Part shown: positions 27,294 through 37,423 of the stretch, piece after piece
Layout of the letters: every line of letters starts with the position of its first letter
Position numbering within the stretch: the stretch's first letter is position 1
Source: Massilia sp. NR 4-1
GTDB taxonomy: Bacteria > Pseudomonadota > Gammaproteobacteria > Burkholderiales > Burkholderiaceae_D
Reading direction: 5' to 3'
Length of the DNA: 64,000 nucleotides
NCBI RefSeq assembly: GCF_001191005.1
Contig: NZ_CP012201.1
Location: 1,550,001 to 1,614,000, forward strand
Notes under the pieces: generated by a model
What the model saw: only the letters and a program-made list of their open reading frames with translations
What the model was told of the DNA's origin: nothing
The model's database searches: none
Program-made: the position numbers and the translations under genes

Positions 27294-30200
27294 TTACAAC
27301 TGTGGGGACACCGCAGCCGCTTCGGCGCGCTCGATGTCTTCTATCATTCGGGTTTCGACCATTACCGCCAGCGCGGCAACCGTCGGATTCTTGAAAAAGC
27401 CAGCCGGATGCAGCTCAACACCATACGCGCCGCGCACCTTGGCCAGCAGTTGAATCGCAAGCAGCGAATCACCACCAAGTTCGAACAGATTGTCGTTGGT
27501 CCCAACCGGCGCAATGCCGAGGAATTCAATCCATAGCGCCGCTAGACCTTCTTCCAGAGGTCCACTTGGCTCTGCATATGCCTCGGACAAGGCAGGACGC
27601 GCATGCTGCTGGCGGCGCGGCGTTGGTCCGGGCAATAGGCGATCCGCCAGCTCCATCGAGGCGCCGCGCGCCATCTGCCGTTCCAGTCCAATGGTCGATA
27701 TCAGCACTTGCGGCAACTGCGGGCCGGAGAGTATGCGTTCCAGCAGTGGACCGGCATCGGCGGCAGCGATGCCTTCATCCTCCGGCAGCTGATGTCCGGT
27801 CGCCATGCCCAGATCGCGCCATACATCCCAGTTGACCGAAACCAGCCAAGGACCGTCGCCGCTGGCAGCGCGCTGCGACAGCGCGTCCAGAACGGCATTC
27901 GCGGCGCAGTAGTCGGCTTGCGCGAAACCGCCCGTGACCGCCGTCAGCGAAGAACAGAGCAAAACGAAATCCAGCGCCTCGTCTTTCACCGCATCCAGCA
28001 GAACCATCGTGCCCTGCAGTTTTGGCGCAAACACCTTTTCCACGCTGGCGCGCTGCTTGGTTGCAATCAGGCCTCCACCGGCGATACCGGCAGCGTGGAT
28101 TACGCCATTCAAGGCACCAAACCTGGCGCGGGCAGCGGCAACTGCGGCCGTCATTTGCCCAGCATCGCCAACATCGACTTGAACAGCCAGCACTTCGGCG
28201 CCCAGTGCCTCCAGTTCCAGCAAGCCTGGCGCATCGGAAGGCAATGCATTGCGGCTCGCCAGGACCAGTTTTGCCTGCCACGTCCGCGCCAGATATCGGG
28301 CCAGCGCCATGCCAACACCACCCGCGCCACCCGTGATCAGATACACGCCGTGGCGGCGCAGGCGCTGATCCGCCGCAACCGGCCGTGACAGCGCTTCGTA
28401 CTCCTTGAGCCAGCGATGCGGCCCGCGATACGCTACCAGCGTTCCGCCCTGGGGTACGTTCATTTCGCCGATCACCTGGTTCACCAGCGTCTGCTCGTTG
28501 ACGCCGCCAGCCGCCGGCAGAACAATATCCAGCAGCCGGCAGGAGATGTTCGGGTACTCTTGCGGAATCACCTTGCAGGGACCATACAAGGCCGCCTGCT
28601 GCGGATGCAGTTGTTCCGTGCCTGTGACATCCGCCAGTCCGTCGCTCAGCACAGTAATCGCTGCGGCGCCGACACCGGCGCTATCCAGCGCCTGCGCCAA
28701 GGCCAGCAAGCTATGAAAGCCGCGCTCCAGTGCATCCGGCTGGCTTCCTGAATTCAGCGCCCACATATGACATACGTCGATGACCGCAGCGGATTCCAGC
28801 GCCTGAAGCAGTTGCGCCAGATCACCCGCATCGCCGGGCCGCACGGCATAGCAATTGGCAGCAATGCGTTCAAAGCCCGAACCGCGTTCGACCCGGACCA
28901 CCTCCCGCCCTTGCGCCAGGAGGCTGTCGGCCAGCTTGTCGGCGAAACTGGTTTCATCGGCCAGCAGCAATATCGGGCCGCTGCGCTCCTGGCCAGCGGA
29001 GCTCAGGGGCAAGGCGCGTTTCCACACAGGGCGCAGGAACCAGTCGTCCATACTGCGTGCCTTCACCACCTTTATCGGTGCGGCTTCCGCCCAGTATGAC
29101 TGGCGCTCGAAGGAATACCCCGGCAAAGCAACCCGGTGCTTGCCACCGATGCCCAGAGCCGCCGCATCCAGCTCGACTCCGGCCACCCAGAGCTGCGCCA
29201 GGCAAAGTGCATGCTGCTGCGCATTCTGGCTGCGCCGCGCCGGATGCGCCTGTGTGGCGAGCACCGGACGTTCAGCCGCCAGCGCATGGCGGCGCGCGAG
29301 GCTGCTCAACGTTTCTCCCGGACCGACTTCCAGCAGCAGGCGGTTGGACTTCTCCAGCAGCGTTGCCAGGCCATCAGCGAAGCGCACCGTGCCGCGCATA
29401 TGGCGCAGCCAGTAGCCTGGATCGCAGGCCTCTTCCGCCTTGATCCAGCTTCCGCTCAGATTGGAAATGAACGGAATCCTGGGCGCTTGCAGCACAACCT
29501 TGCGCAGCAAGGCTTCAAATTCGGCCAGCACCGGTTCGACCAGCGCGGAATGGAAAGCGCGGTTGACGTGCAGGCGGCGCGTTCCCACGCCTCGTTCAGC
29601 CAGTTGACGCTCCACTAACTCCACAGCGGTGACAGGACCAGCCAGGACGCACAAGTCGGCCGCATTGACGGCCGCGATATCGCATCCGGCATCCCGGTAG
29701 AAGGCCAGTTGTGCCTCCGGCAGGCTGGCGGCCAGCATGGCGCCTTCGGCGCTCGCTTGCAGCAAGCGTCCGCGTTCGGCAACAATGGCCAGTGCATCTT
29801 CCAGCGTAAATACGCCGGCCAGGCAGGCCGCCACATACTCGCCGATGCTATGCCCCAGCAGCGCATCGGGTTGCACGCCGCGGCTAAGCCACATCTGCGC
29901 CATCGCGTATTCCAGCACGAAAAGCGCCGGCTGGGTATAGGCGGTCTGCTCCAGGCGCGCGGTAGCCTCCTCTTCCCTGCCTTCCGCCGGATACATCAGA
30001 TCGCGCAGATCAAGGCCGAGACGACTCTCTAGCAGCACGCAGCAGCGGTCCACAGTATCGCGCACCACACTGTTAGTCAGGTACAGGTCGCGGCCCATAT
30101 CGACGTGCTGCGCACCCTGGCCTGGGAAAAGGAAGGCGACAGCCGGTGCTTCGGCCATAGCTTGGCCGCGTACCAGCGAGCCGCTTCCTCCGGCCAACAC

Positions 30201-31766
30201 CTGTGCCGCCTGGACATGGCCACTGGTCAGCGCAACGGCACGGTGTGCAAAGTGACGCCGTCCGGAATGCAGCGTGTACGCGACATCGGCCAAGGCCTGC
30301 TCCGCGTGCTGCTCCAGATGGCTTGCCAGCCGCGTGATAGTTTCATCCAAAGCATTGGCGCTGCGCGCCGACAGCAGCAGTAACTGATCCTGCTGCCCCG
30401 CCGGCGCCTGCTGCACCACAGGCCTAGGCGCTTCTTCCAGCACCACATGGGCATTTGTGCCACCCATGCCGAAAGAGCTGACCCCAGCGCGGCGCGGTGT
30501 ACCAGTCATCGCCCAGGGACGGGCTTGCGTATTCACATAAAAAGGGCTGGAGGGGAAATCGATCTGCGGGTTCGGCTGCTCAAAGTTCAAGCTTGGCGGC
30601 AGCGTGCGGTGCTTAAGGGCCAGCACGGCCTTAATCAGGCCGGTGACGCCCGCCGCCGCATCCAGGTGGCCGATATTGGTTTTCACCGAGCCGATGGCGC
30701 AATAGCCGCTTTTCTGCGTGCTGGCACGGAAAGCCTGGGTCAAGGCGGCGATTTCCACCGGGTCGCCCAAGGCAGTGCCGGTGCCGTGCGCTTCCACATA
30801 GCCGATGCCACCGGCATCCACGCCAGCCATCGCCATCGCTGTCTGAATCACTTCAGCCTGGCCATCGACACTGGGCGCGCTGTACGCCATCTTGCCCGCG
30901 CCGTCATTATTCAGCGCGGAGCCTTTGATAACGGCGTGAATGGCATCGCCATCGCGCAGCGCCTCATCCAGCCGTTTGAGCACAACAATGCCTGCGCCGC
31001 TGCCGATCACCGTACCGCCAGCCGCCGCATCGAATGCGCGGCAGTGACCGTCCGCCGACAGAATCGCACCAGCTTGATGGCGGTAGCCCATCTCCTGCAG
31101 GAGGTTGAGCCAGACGCCGCCTGCCAACGCCAGGTCGCTTTCATAGTTGAGCAAGGAGCGGCAAGCCATATGTACCGCCACCAGCGAAGTCGAACACGCC
31201 GTCTGCACCGATACTGCCGGGCCGCGCAGATTCAGCTTGTAGGCGATGCGCGTCGCCAGCGATCCCTGGTCATTGCCGTTCATCAGTCCAAGCAGTGAGG
31301 CGATATCGCTGGCGGCCCAGTCCACGCCGGGCAGCAGATTGCGCATCAAATACAAATTGCTGCCGCTGCCCGCATACACGCCGGTCAGCGCTGGCGTGGC
31401 GGTTCCTGCATAGCCAGCGTTTTCCAAGGCATGCCAGGCAGTTTCCAGGAACACGCGCTGCTGCGGATCGAGCCGCTCGGCCTCGCGCGGCGAATAGCCG
31501 AAAAAACCGGCGTCAAATTGATCCACGCCATCCAGCACCATGCCGGCTTTCACATAAGCCGGATCGGCCAGCGCGGCATCGGCCACGCCGCGCGTACGCA
31601 ACTGCTCATCATCAAAGGCACGCCGCGCTTCCACACCGTTCAGGATATTGCGCCACAGGGCATCCACGCTCTCCGCACCCGGAAAGCGCCCGGCCATGCC
31701 GACAATGGCGATTTCCACGCCGGTGAATTCTTCCTGCTCCGGCAGGCCTTGGTCCGCTAAATTCAT
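27294..31766 (-). CDS. Type I polyketide synthase KS-AT-KR-ACP
   Basis: A 1490-residue single PKS module. The ketosynthase has TACSTS near residue 190, EAHGTGT near 324 and KTNIGHLDAAAG near 362, so Cys-His-His are complete. The acyltransferase has GHSIGEY near 638 and RAFHS near 737, which favours malonyl-CoA. The ketoreductase has GGAGGVG near 1147 plus the Ser and Tyr of CSSLTA and YCAAN. The carrier has LGGDSLL near 1434. I see no dehydratase, enoylreductase or methyltransferase, so one C2 unit is added and reduced to a beta-hydroxyl. It would extend a Thr-loaded chain, giving a statine-like 4-amino-3,5-dihydroxyhexanoyl unit (inference). The start overlaps the FAAL gene stop by four bases. 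Confidence 0.95.
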   Translation of the reverse strand: MNLADQGLPEQEEFTGVEIAIVGMAGRFPGAESVDALWRNILNGVEARRAFDDEQLRTRGVADAALADPAYVKAGMVLDGVDQFDAGFFGYSPREAERLDPQQRVFLETAWHALENAGYAGTATPALTGVYAGSGSNLYLMRNLLPGVDWAASDIASLLGLMNGNDQGSLATRIAYKLNLRGPAVSVQTACSTSLVAVHMACRSLLNYESDLALAGGVWLNLLQEMGYRHQAGAILSADGHCRAFDAAAGGTVIGSGAGIVVLKRLDEALRDGDAIHAVIKGSALNNDGAGKMAYSAPSVDGQAEVIQTAMAMAGVDAGGIGYVEAHGTGTALGDPVEIAALTQAFRASTQKSGYCAIGSVKTNIGHLDAAAGVTGLIKAVLALKHRTLPPSLNFEQPNPQIDFPSSPFYVNTQARPWAMTGTPRRAGVSSFGMGGTNAHVVLEEAPRPVVQQAPAGQQDQLLLLSARSANALDETITRLASHLEQHAEQALADVAYTLHSGRRHFAHRAVALTSGHVQAAQVLAGGSGSLVRGQAMAEAPAVAFLFPGQGAQHVDMGRDLYLTNSVVRDTVDRCCVLLESRLGLDLRDLMYPAEGREEEATARLEQTAYTQPALFVLEYAMAQMWLSRGVQPDALLGHSIGEYVAACLAGVFTLEDALAIVAERGRLLQASAEGAMLAASLPEAQLAFYRDAGCDIAAVNAADLCVLAGPVTAVELVERQLAERGVGTRRLHVNRAFHSALVEPVLAEFEALLRKVVLQAPRIPFISNLSGSWIKAEEACDPGYWLRHMRGTVRFADGLATLLEKSNRLLLEVGPGETLSSLARRHALAAERPVLATQAHPARRSQNAQQHALCLAQLWVAGVELDAAALGIGGKHRVALPGYSFERQSYWAEAAPIKVVKARSMDDWFLRPVWKRALPLSSAGQERSGPILLLADETSFADKLADSLLAQGREVVRVERGSGFERIAANCYAVRPGDAGDLAQLLQALESAAVIDVCHMWALNSGSQPDALERGFHSLLALAQALDSAGVGAAAITVLSDGLADVTGTEQLHPQQAALYGPCKVIPQEYPNISCRLLDIVLPAAGGVNEQTLVNQVIGEMNVPQGGTLVAYRGPHRWLKEYEALSRPVAADQRLRRHGVYLITGGAGGVGMALARYLARTWQAKLVLASRNALPSDAPGLLELEALGAEVLAVQVDVGDAGQMTAAVAAARARFGALNGVIHAAGIAGGGLIATKQRASVEKVFAPKLQGTMVLLDAVKDEALDFVLLCSSLTAVTGGFAQADYCAANAVLDALSQRAASGDGPWLVSVNWDVWRDLGMATGHQLPEDEGIAAADAGPLLERILSGPQLPQVLISTIGLERQMARGASMELADRLLPGPTPRRQQHARPALSEAYAEPSGPLEEGLAALWIEFLGIAPVGTNDNLFELGGDSLLAIQLLAKVRGAYGVELHPAGFFKNPTVAALAVMVETRMIEDIERAEAAAVSPQL

Positions 31767-34700
31767 GTCGGCGCTCTTTCCGCTACTGCTTTACGTTGTA
31801 AAAATGCGCCGCGCTGGCGTTTCGCGCGTTCATCGACTTCCGCCGTGGAGCGTGCCGACGGCGCAACACTACCCAGGAAGGCCGCCAGTGCTTCCAGCGT
31901 CGGGTACTTGAACAGATCGACCACCGTCGGATGCAGGTCCAGCTGCTGCGCCAGACGGCGCTGCAATTGCAGCAGCAAGAGCGAATTACCGCCCAGCTCA
32001 AAGAAGCTGTCACGCCGGTCCACGCTCTCCAGTTCAAGCAGGGCGCACCAGAGCTGGCCCAGTGCCTGTTCCAGCTGCCCTTGCGGCGCCTCGCTGGCAG
32101 TACGGCCCGGCAGCGCCACATCCGGCAGCGCCTTGCGGTCCACCTTTCCGTTCGCGCTCAGCGGCAGCGACGGCAGCACCGCGATATGCTGCGGCACCAT
32201 ATAGTCCGGCAGGCGCAGCGCCAGGCGCGCCTTCAGCTCCGCGCCATCCGCCAGCTTGCCCTCGTGCGCCGACACATAGCCGACCAGGCGCTTGCCGCCC
32301 GCGCCGTCGCGTGCCAGCACCACAGCCTCGCGCACTTCCGGCTGCGCCAGCAATTGCGCCTCGACCTCGCCCAGTTCGATGCGCAGGCCGCGAATCTTCA
32401 ATTGGTGATCGATGCGTCCAAGGTATTCCAGCTGGCCTTCGCCATTCCAGCGCACCAGATCCCCGGTGCGGTACAGGCGGCCACCGCGCGGATCGAAGGG
32501 ATCGGCCACGAAGCGCTCGGCGCTCAAGCCCGGACGGTGCAGATAACCCCGTCCCAGACCCACGCCGCCGAGATACAGCTCGCCCGCCACCCCGGCCGGC
32601 ACCATATTCAGCTCCGCATCCAGCACATAGGTATGGGTTTCGCTGATCGGACGGCCGATCGGCACCAGGCTTTGCCCGTCGTTGCGGCAGGCCCAATGCG
32701 TCACGTGGATCGCCGTTTCGGTCGGCCCGTACAGATTGTGCAGGCCGGCGCGGCGCAGGCGCTCGAAGGTTTCGCGCTGCGTCTCGGCCGGCATGGCTTC
32801 GCCGCCGCAGATAATGTGCTTGAGCCGCGTGCTGGCTTCGATTCCTTCATGCGCCAGGAAGGCTTGCAGCATCGGCGGCACGAAGTTGACCGTAGTGACC
32901 TGGTGCTGCTGAATCAGCGCCACCAGGCGCGCCGGGTCGCGCTGATCGCCAGGCAAGGCCAGCGCCAGGCGCGCGCCAGCCGTCAAAGGCCAGAACTGCT
33001 CCCATACCGAGACGTCGAAACCGAAAGCCGCCTTGTGCAGCACGGTATCGGCGGGCGTCAGGTGGTACGTCTCCTGCATCCACGCCATGCAGCTGGACAG
33101 GGAGCGGTGGCGGTTGGCCGCGCCTTTCGGATTGCCGGTCGAGCCGGAGGTGTAGATCACGTAAGCCAGGTTCTCGCCATGCACCGGCACGGCCGGATTC
33201 GCGCTACTCTCGGCATTGACATCGATCTGGTCCAGCAGCAGTGCAGGCACAGCGGACATGGGCAGGCTGGCACTCAGTGCACTGTGCGTGAGCAGCAGGC
33301 CGATGCCGCTGTCCTCGGCCATATAGCGCAGGCGTTCCGCCGGGTAGTCGGTATCCAGCGGCACGTAGGCGGCGCCGGCTTTCAGAATCGCCAGCAGGCC
33401 AATCATCATGTCCAGAGAACGTTCGACGGCAATGCCGACCCGGCTCTCCAGTCCCACGCCCAGCGCCATCAGGCGGTGCGCAAGGCGGTTGGCGCGGGCG
33501 TTCAGTTCCGCATAGCTGAGGGTCTGATCGCCGAACAGCAAGGCTGGCGCATCGGGATGGCGCAGCGCATTGCGTTCAAAGCTCCGGTGCACCGGCTCCG
33601 CGTCGGCATGGCGCACCGGATTGACGCCCCACTCCTCCAGACTAATCTGTTCCTGCTGGCTGACCAGGGCCACATCGCCCACCGCCTGTCCGCTTTGGTG
33701 CGCCAACGCGTCGAGAATGGCCAGATAATCGTCCGCCATACGGGCGATGGTAGCCGCTTCGAACAGTTCCGCCGCATAGATGAAGCGCACGCCCAACCGC
33801 CCGCTGGCCAGCTCCGTGGTTTCCAATGTCAGTTCGAACTGCGCCGCCGGTTCGCGCAGGGCCAAATATTCGGCATCCACCCCGGGCAGTTGCGCCAGCG
33901 TGCCGAAGTCGGCGCGTAAATGGTTGAACATCACCTGGAACAGCGGGGTATGGCTCAAGCTGCGTTCCGGCTGCAAGGCATCGACCAACTGCTCAAACGG
34001 CAGGTCGGGATGCGATTGCGCCGCCAGCGCCGTTTCGCGAACATCGTGCAGCACTTCGGCCAGGCTGCGGCGGCCGTGGATTTCGCCGCGCAGCACCTGG
34101 GTATTGACGAAGAAGCCGATCAGCCCCTCGGTCTCGATGCGCTGGCGGTTGGCGATGGGGATGCCGACGCGGATATCGCCTTGGCCAGTGTAGCGGTGCA
34201 GCAGCACCTGGAAGCCCGCCAGCAGCACCATGAACAACGTGCCGCCGGCGCGATGGGCACCGTCGTTCAACGCTTTCAGGAGCTGTGGTTCCAGCTCCAG
34301 GCGATGGGCGGCGGCCCGGTAGTTCGCCACCGGCGGCCGCGCGCGGTCTGCGGGCAGAGCCAGCACCGGCTGCTCGCCGCCCAGCTGCTCCCGCCAGTAA
34401 GCCAGCTGGCGCGCTCCGGCACCCTCCTTCAGCCACTCATGCTGCCATGCCGCGTAATCCGCATATTGCACCGGCAGCGCAGCCAATGGCGCTGCGCTGC
34501 CCGCCAGATGGGCGCGATAATGCGCGGCCAGTTCGGCCAGCAGCACCTGCATCGACACGGCGTCCGACACGATATGGTGCATCGCCACCGCCAGAATATG
34601 TGCCTCGTCGCCAAGCCGCAGCAGCGCCGCGCGCAGCAGCGGACCGTGGCACAAATCGAACGGGCGCGCATTCAATTCTTCAACCAGCTGCAAGGCCTGC

Positions 34701-37048
34701 GGCTGGCGCTCATTTTCGGGTAGGCCGCGCAGGTCGATTTCCGACCAGTCCAGCGGCATTTCCACCTGTATCAACTGCTCGCCCCTGCCGTCCGCGCCGG
34801 CCTGGAACAGGGTGCGCAGCGGCTCATGGCGGGCAATCAGGGCATCGAATGCTGCGTGCAAGGCCACGGAGTCCAGAGCACCGGTGTAGCGCAGCGCGCC
34901 GCTGACGTGATAAGCGCAGCTCTCCGGTGCCATCTGCCACAGGAACCACTGCCTTTGCTGTGCATGCGACAGTGGCAGCGCCTGGCGGCGCCGCTCCGCA
35001 GGCAGCGGCACGATAGGCGACAGCACCGCCTTGCCGGAAGCGCCCTGGGGCTGGCGGGCGATCGCCGCCGCCATTGCGCCGAGCTGCGGCTGCTCGAATA
35101 TCTGCCGCACCGGAAAATCGATATTCCACCGCTCCCCGATGCGCGCCGCCAATTGCACCGCCGCCAGCGAATTGCCGCCGCTGGCAAGGAAATGGGCATC
35201 GCGCGCAAACGCCGCCGACGCGTCGCGCTTGAGCACCTCGCGCCACAGGGCGGCTAGCGCCGTCTCGGCCTCGCTCAGCGGCGCCTGCTCACCACCATCG
35301 GCCGGCCCGCCCGACGCGAACGCGCCGAACTGATACACCGCATACGTGTCCAGCGTGCCATCCTGCCATCGCTTGCGGCAGGCGCCGCGCTGCAGCTTGC
35401 CGCTGGAAGTCTTGGGCAATGCGCCGGGATTCAGCAGCACCACGACCGATGCCGGCTCCCGGCATGCCGCCACGACCGCCTGGCTCAGGGCATCCACCAG
35501 CACTTTGACCGGCACCAGCTTTTGCATGCCGCGCGAAACCTCGACGGCCACGCCCACGCCTTCGCCGCCATCGGGCGTAGCGACCGCAAAGGCGGCCACG
35601 CGGCCCTTGCGCGCCGCTTCCACCTCGGCTTCGATGCCGCGCTCGATATCCTGGGGATAGATATTCTGGCCGCGCACGATAATCAAATCCTTGATGCGGC
35701 CGGTGATATACAGCTGATCCTCATGCAGGAAGCCGAGATCGCCCGTGCGCAGCCAACGCCGTCCATCACGTTCGACAAAGGTTTCGGTGCTGGCCTCCTC
35801 GCGCCGCCAATAGCCGCTGGCAATGCTTGGACCGCTGGCCTGAATCTCGCCCGCGTATCCCGCCTCCAGCACGCGTCCCGAAGCGGGATCGACAATCTCC
35901 AGCACATGATCGGGCGCGATCGCGCCGCAAGCCACCAGCATATTGCCGCCGGCATCGGGCTGCGCCCGGCCTTGCGCCAGACTGGCGGCCGAAAAGCCCT
36001 GGGCGCATATGCCGCCCGCGCGGCGGCCGCCGGTCAGCAGCAGCGTCGCTTCGGCCAGACCATAGCAGGGATAGACGGAAGAGCCGGAAAAACCGGCCGG
36101 CACCGTATGCGCAATGAAGTCGCGCAGGGTGTCGTAGCGCACCGGCTCCGCGCCGGAAAACGCCAGCCGCCAGCTCGACAGGTCGAGCCGTGCAATCTGC
36201 TCTTCCCTGACCCGTTCAAGACAAAGCCGGAACGCGAAATCCGGCCCGCCGCTGATGGTGGCGCGCAGGCGCGCAACCGCCTGCAGCCAGCGTACCGGGC
36301 GCTCCAGGAAGAAGCGGGGCGTCATCAATCCCACGGGGATGCCGCGATGGAATGGCTGCAGCAAGCCGCCGATCAGGCCCATATCGTGGTATAGCGGCAG
36401 CCAGGAGACGAAGACATCGCTGGCCCGCACATCCATGGTCGCCTCGATGGCGCGCTCGTTCGCCATCAGATTGCCGTGCGTGACCATCACACCCTTGGGC
36501 GTGGAGGTCGAACCCGAGGTGTACTGCAGAAAAGCGACGTCGCCGCTCGATGGCTCGCGCTCGGCCCATTCCTCCGCCATACCGATGGCAATGCTGTCGG
36601 CCGCGATCACCGCCGCGCCGCCAAAGGCGCTCATCGCCTCGCCCACCATTTCCAGGATCGCGCCGGAGGTCAGGATGCAAGCCGCTTGCGCATCCTCCGC
36701 GATGCCGGCCAGGCGCGCCAGATGCTGGGGCCGCGCCGATTCCGGCGGAAACACCGGCACCGCGATCAGTCCTGCATACATGCAGGCAAAGAAGCTGACC
36801 ACATAATGATCGTCGTTATCCAGCAACAGCAGGACGCGCTCGCCGGAACTGAAGCGGCGCTGCAGCTGCGCCGCCAGCGCGCGCACGCGCCGCTCCAGCA
36901 ACGCATAGGAAAGCGGGGTATCGAGGGCTTTGCCGTCCCGCTCGGCCACCACGATCAAGGCGGTGTCGTCGGGACGTTGCGCCGCAAGCGCGCGCAGATG
37001 GGCGACGAAATTATCGGGATAGTGGCGCGCGGGCGACTGATTAGGCAT
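31763..37048 (-). CDS. Lipoinitiation NRPS: FAAL-ACP-C-A(Thr)-T
   Basis: A 1761-residue loading and first-module synthetase. Residues about 1-580 are a fatty-acyl-AMP ligase (YTSGSTSTPKGVMVTHGNL near 178, then WLPLYHDMGLIGG), followed by an acyl carrier with GGNSL near 624. The condensation domain near 826 reads HHIVSDAVS, with Ala in place of the usual Gly after the Asp. The adenylation domain has YTSGSTGNPKG near 1300 and code DVWNIGLIHK (Thr-like, compare DFWNIGMVHK). The carrier near 1686 is LGGNSLL. The C-terminal tail is basic. The protein should acylate Thr with a fatty acid, as PvdL begins pyoverdine. It starts 15 bp after the MbtH-like stop. Confidence 0.94.
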   Translation of the reverse strand: MPNQSPARHYPDNFVAHLRALAAQRPDDTALIVVAERDGKALDTPLSYALLERRVRALAAQLQRRFSSGERVLLLLDNDDHYVVSFFACMYAGLIAVPVFPPESARPQHLARLAGIAEDAQAACILTSGAILEMVGEAMSAFGGAAVIAADSIAIGMAEEWAEREPSSGDVAFLQYTSGSTSTPKGVMVTHGNLMANERAIEATMDVRASDVFVSWLPLYHDMGLIGGLLQPFHRGIPVGLMTPRFFLERPVRWLQAVARLRATISGGPDFAFRLCLERVREEQIARLDLSSWRLAFSGAEPVRYDTLRDFIAHTVPAGFSGSSVYPCYGLAEATLLLTGGRRAGGICAQGFSAASLAQGRAQPDAGGNMLVACGAIAPDHVLEIVDPASGRVLEAGYAGEIQASGPSIASGYWRREEASTETFVERDGRRWLRTGDLGFLHEDQLYITGRIKDLIIVRGQNIYPQDIERGIEAEVEAARKGRVAAFAVATPDGGEGVGVAVEVSRGMQKLVPVKVLVDALSQAVVAACREPASVVVLLNPGALPKTSSGKLQRGACRKRWQDGTLDTYAVYQFGAFASGGPADGGEQAPLSEAETALAALWREVLKRDASAAFARDAHFLASGGNSLAAVQLAARIGERWNIDFPVRQIFEQPQLGAMAAAIARQPQGASGKAVLSPIVPLPAERRRQALPLSHAQQRQWFLWQMAPESCAYHVSGALRYTGALDSVALHAAFDALIARHEPLRTLFQAGADGRGEQLIQVEMPLDWSEIDLRGLPENERQPQALQLVEELNARPFDLCHGPLLRAALLRLGDEAHILAVAMHHIVSDAVSMQVLLAELAAHYRAHLAGSAAPLAALPVQYADYAAWQHEWLKEGAGARQLAYWREQLGGEQPVLALPADRARPPVANYRAAAHRLELEPQLLKALNDGAHRAGGTLFMVLLAGFQVLLHRYTGQGDIRVGIPIANRQRIETEGLIGFFVNTQVLRGEIHGRRSLAEVLHDVRETALAAQSHPDLPFEQLVDALQPERSLSHTPLFQVMFNHLRADFGTLAQLPGVDAEYLALREPAAQFELTLETTELASGRLGVRFIYAAELFEAATIARMADDYLAILDALAHQSGQAVGDVALVSQQEQISLEEWGVNPVRHADAEPVHRSFERNALRHPDAPALLFGDQTLSYAELNARANRLAHRLMALGVGLESRVGIAVERSLDMMIGLLAILKAGAAYVPLDTDYPAERLRYMAEDSGIGLLLTHSALSASLPMSAVPALLLDQIDVNAESSANPAVPVHGENLAYVIYTSGSTGNPKGAANRHRSLSSCMAWMQETYHLTPADTVLHKAAFGFDVSVWEQFWPLTAGARLALALPGDQRDPARLVALIQQHQVTTVNFVPPMLQAFLAHEGIEASTRLKHIICGGEAMPAETQRETFERLRRAGLHNLYGPTETAIHVTHWACRNDGQSLVPIGRPISETHTYVLDAELNMVPAGVAGELYLGGVGLGRGYLHRPGLSAERFVADPFDPRGGRLYRTGDLVRWNGEGQLEYLGRIDHQLKIRGLRIELGEVEAQLLAQPEVREAVVLARDGAGGKRLVGYVSAHEGKLADGAELKARLALRLPDYMVPQHIAVLPSLPLSANGKVDRKALPDVALPGRTASEAPQGQLEQALGQLWCALLELESVDRRDSFFELGGNSLLLLQLQRRLAQQLDLHPTVVDLFKYPTLEALAAFLGSVAPSARSTAEVDERAKRQRGAFLQRKAVAERAPT

Positions 37049-37063
37049 CGGACGTCCCGCTTA

Positions 37064-37294
37064 TCAGTGGACGCTGGCTTGTTCAGCCATCCAATCGCGC
37101 AGGGACTTGGGACGCATATCGGTCCAGGTCCGCTCGACATATTCCAGCACGGCCTTCTTGTTGCCGCTGACACCCTCGACCGCGCGCCAGCCGCCGGGCA
37201 CCGCTTTCCATTGCGGCCAGATCGAGTACTGTTCTTCGTGATTTACGAGGACGATGAAGACTTCGTCTTCACGGTCGAAGCAACTGGTGGACAT
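37064..37294 (-). CDS. MbtH-like protein of the siderophore NRPS operon
   Basis: A 76-residue MbtH-family protein, first gene of the NRPS/PKS operon. Signature residues are NHEEQYSIWP, GGW and WTDMRPKSLRDW. It lacks the Cys-Leu pair seen in the paralogue at 724-942 (KAVLEY in its place). It should bind the A domains of the following synthetases. The putative sigma-factor-dependent promoter at 37370-37394 lies 76 bp upstream. Confidence 0.94.
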   Translation of the reverse strand: MSTSCFDREDEVFIVLVNHEEQYSIWPQWKAVPGGWRAVEGVSGNKKAVLEYVERTWTDMRPKSLRDWMAEQASVH

Positions 37295-37369
37295 GCGCTA
37301 TACCTCATCATGGTGATGGCAGCACCGCGCATTCCGACATGGAAGGCTAGCGGCACTGCTCTCCCCTAT

Positions 37370-37394
37370 GACGCATGAGGCAAAGCGAAATTTA
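37370..37394 (-). promoter_or_regulatory. Putative ECF (PvdS-type) promoter of the NRPS/PKS operon
   Basis: On the minus strand TAAAT (37394-37390), exactly 16 bases, then CGTC (37373-37370). This fits the iron-starvation box TAAAT-N16-CGT of PvdS. It sits 76 bp before the MbtH start and would drive the whole 24 kb assembly-line operon. Confidence 0.7.
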
Positions 37395-37423
37395 ATGCAG
37401 TGGGTAAGGAAAAATCCGCTGGC

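Noticed and set aside
13532..37048. Pyoverdine itself as the product
   Set aside because: There is a PKS module, no Dab/Tyr-type codes among the A domains I read and no chromophore-maturation genes, so only the logistics resemble pyoverdine.
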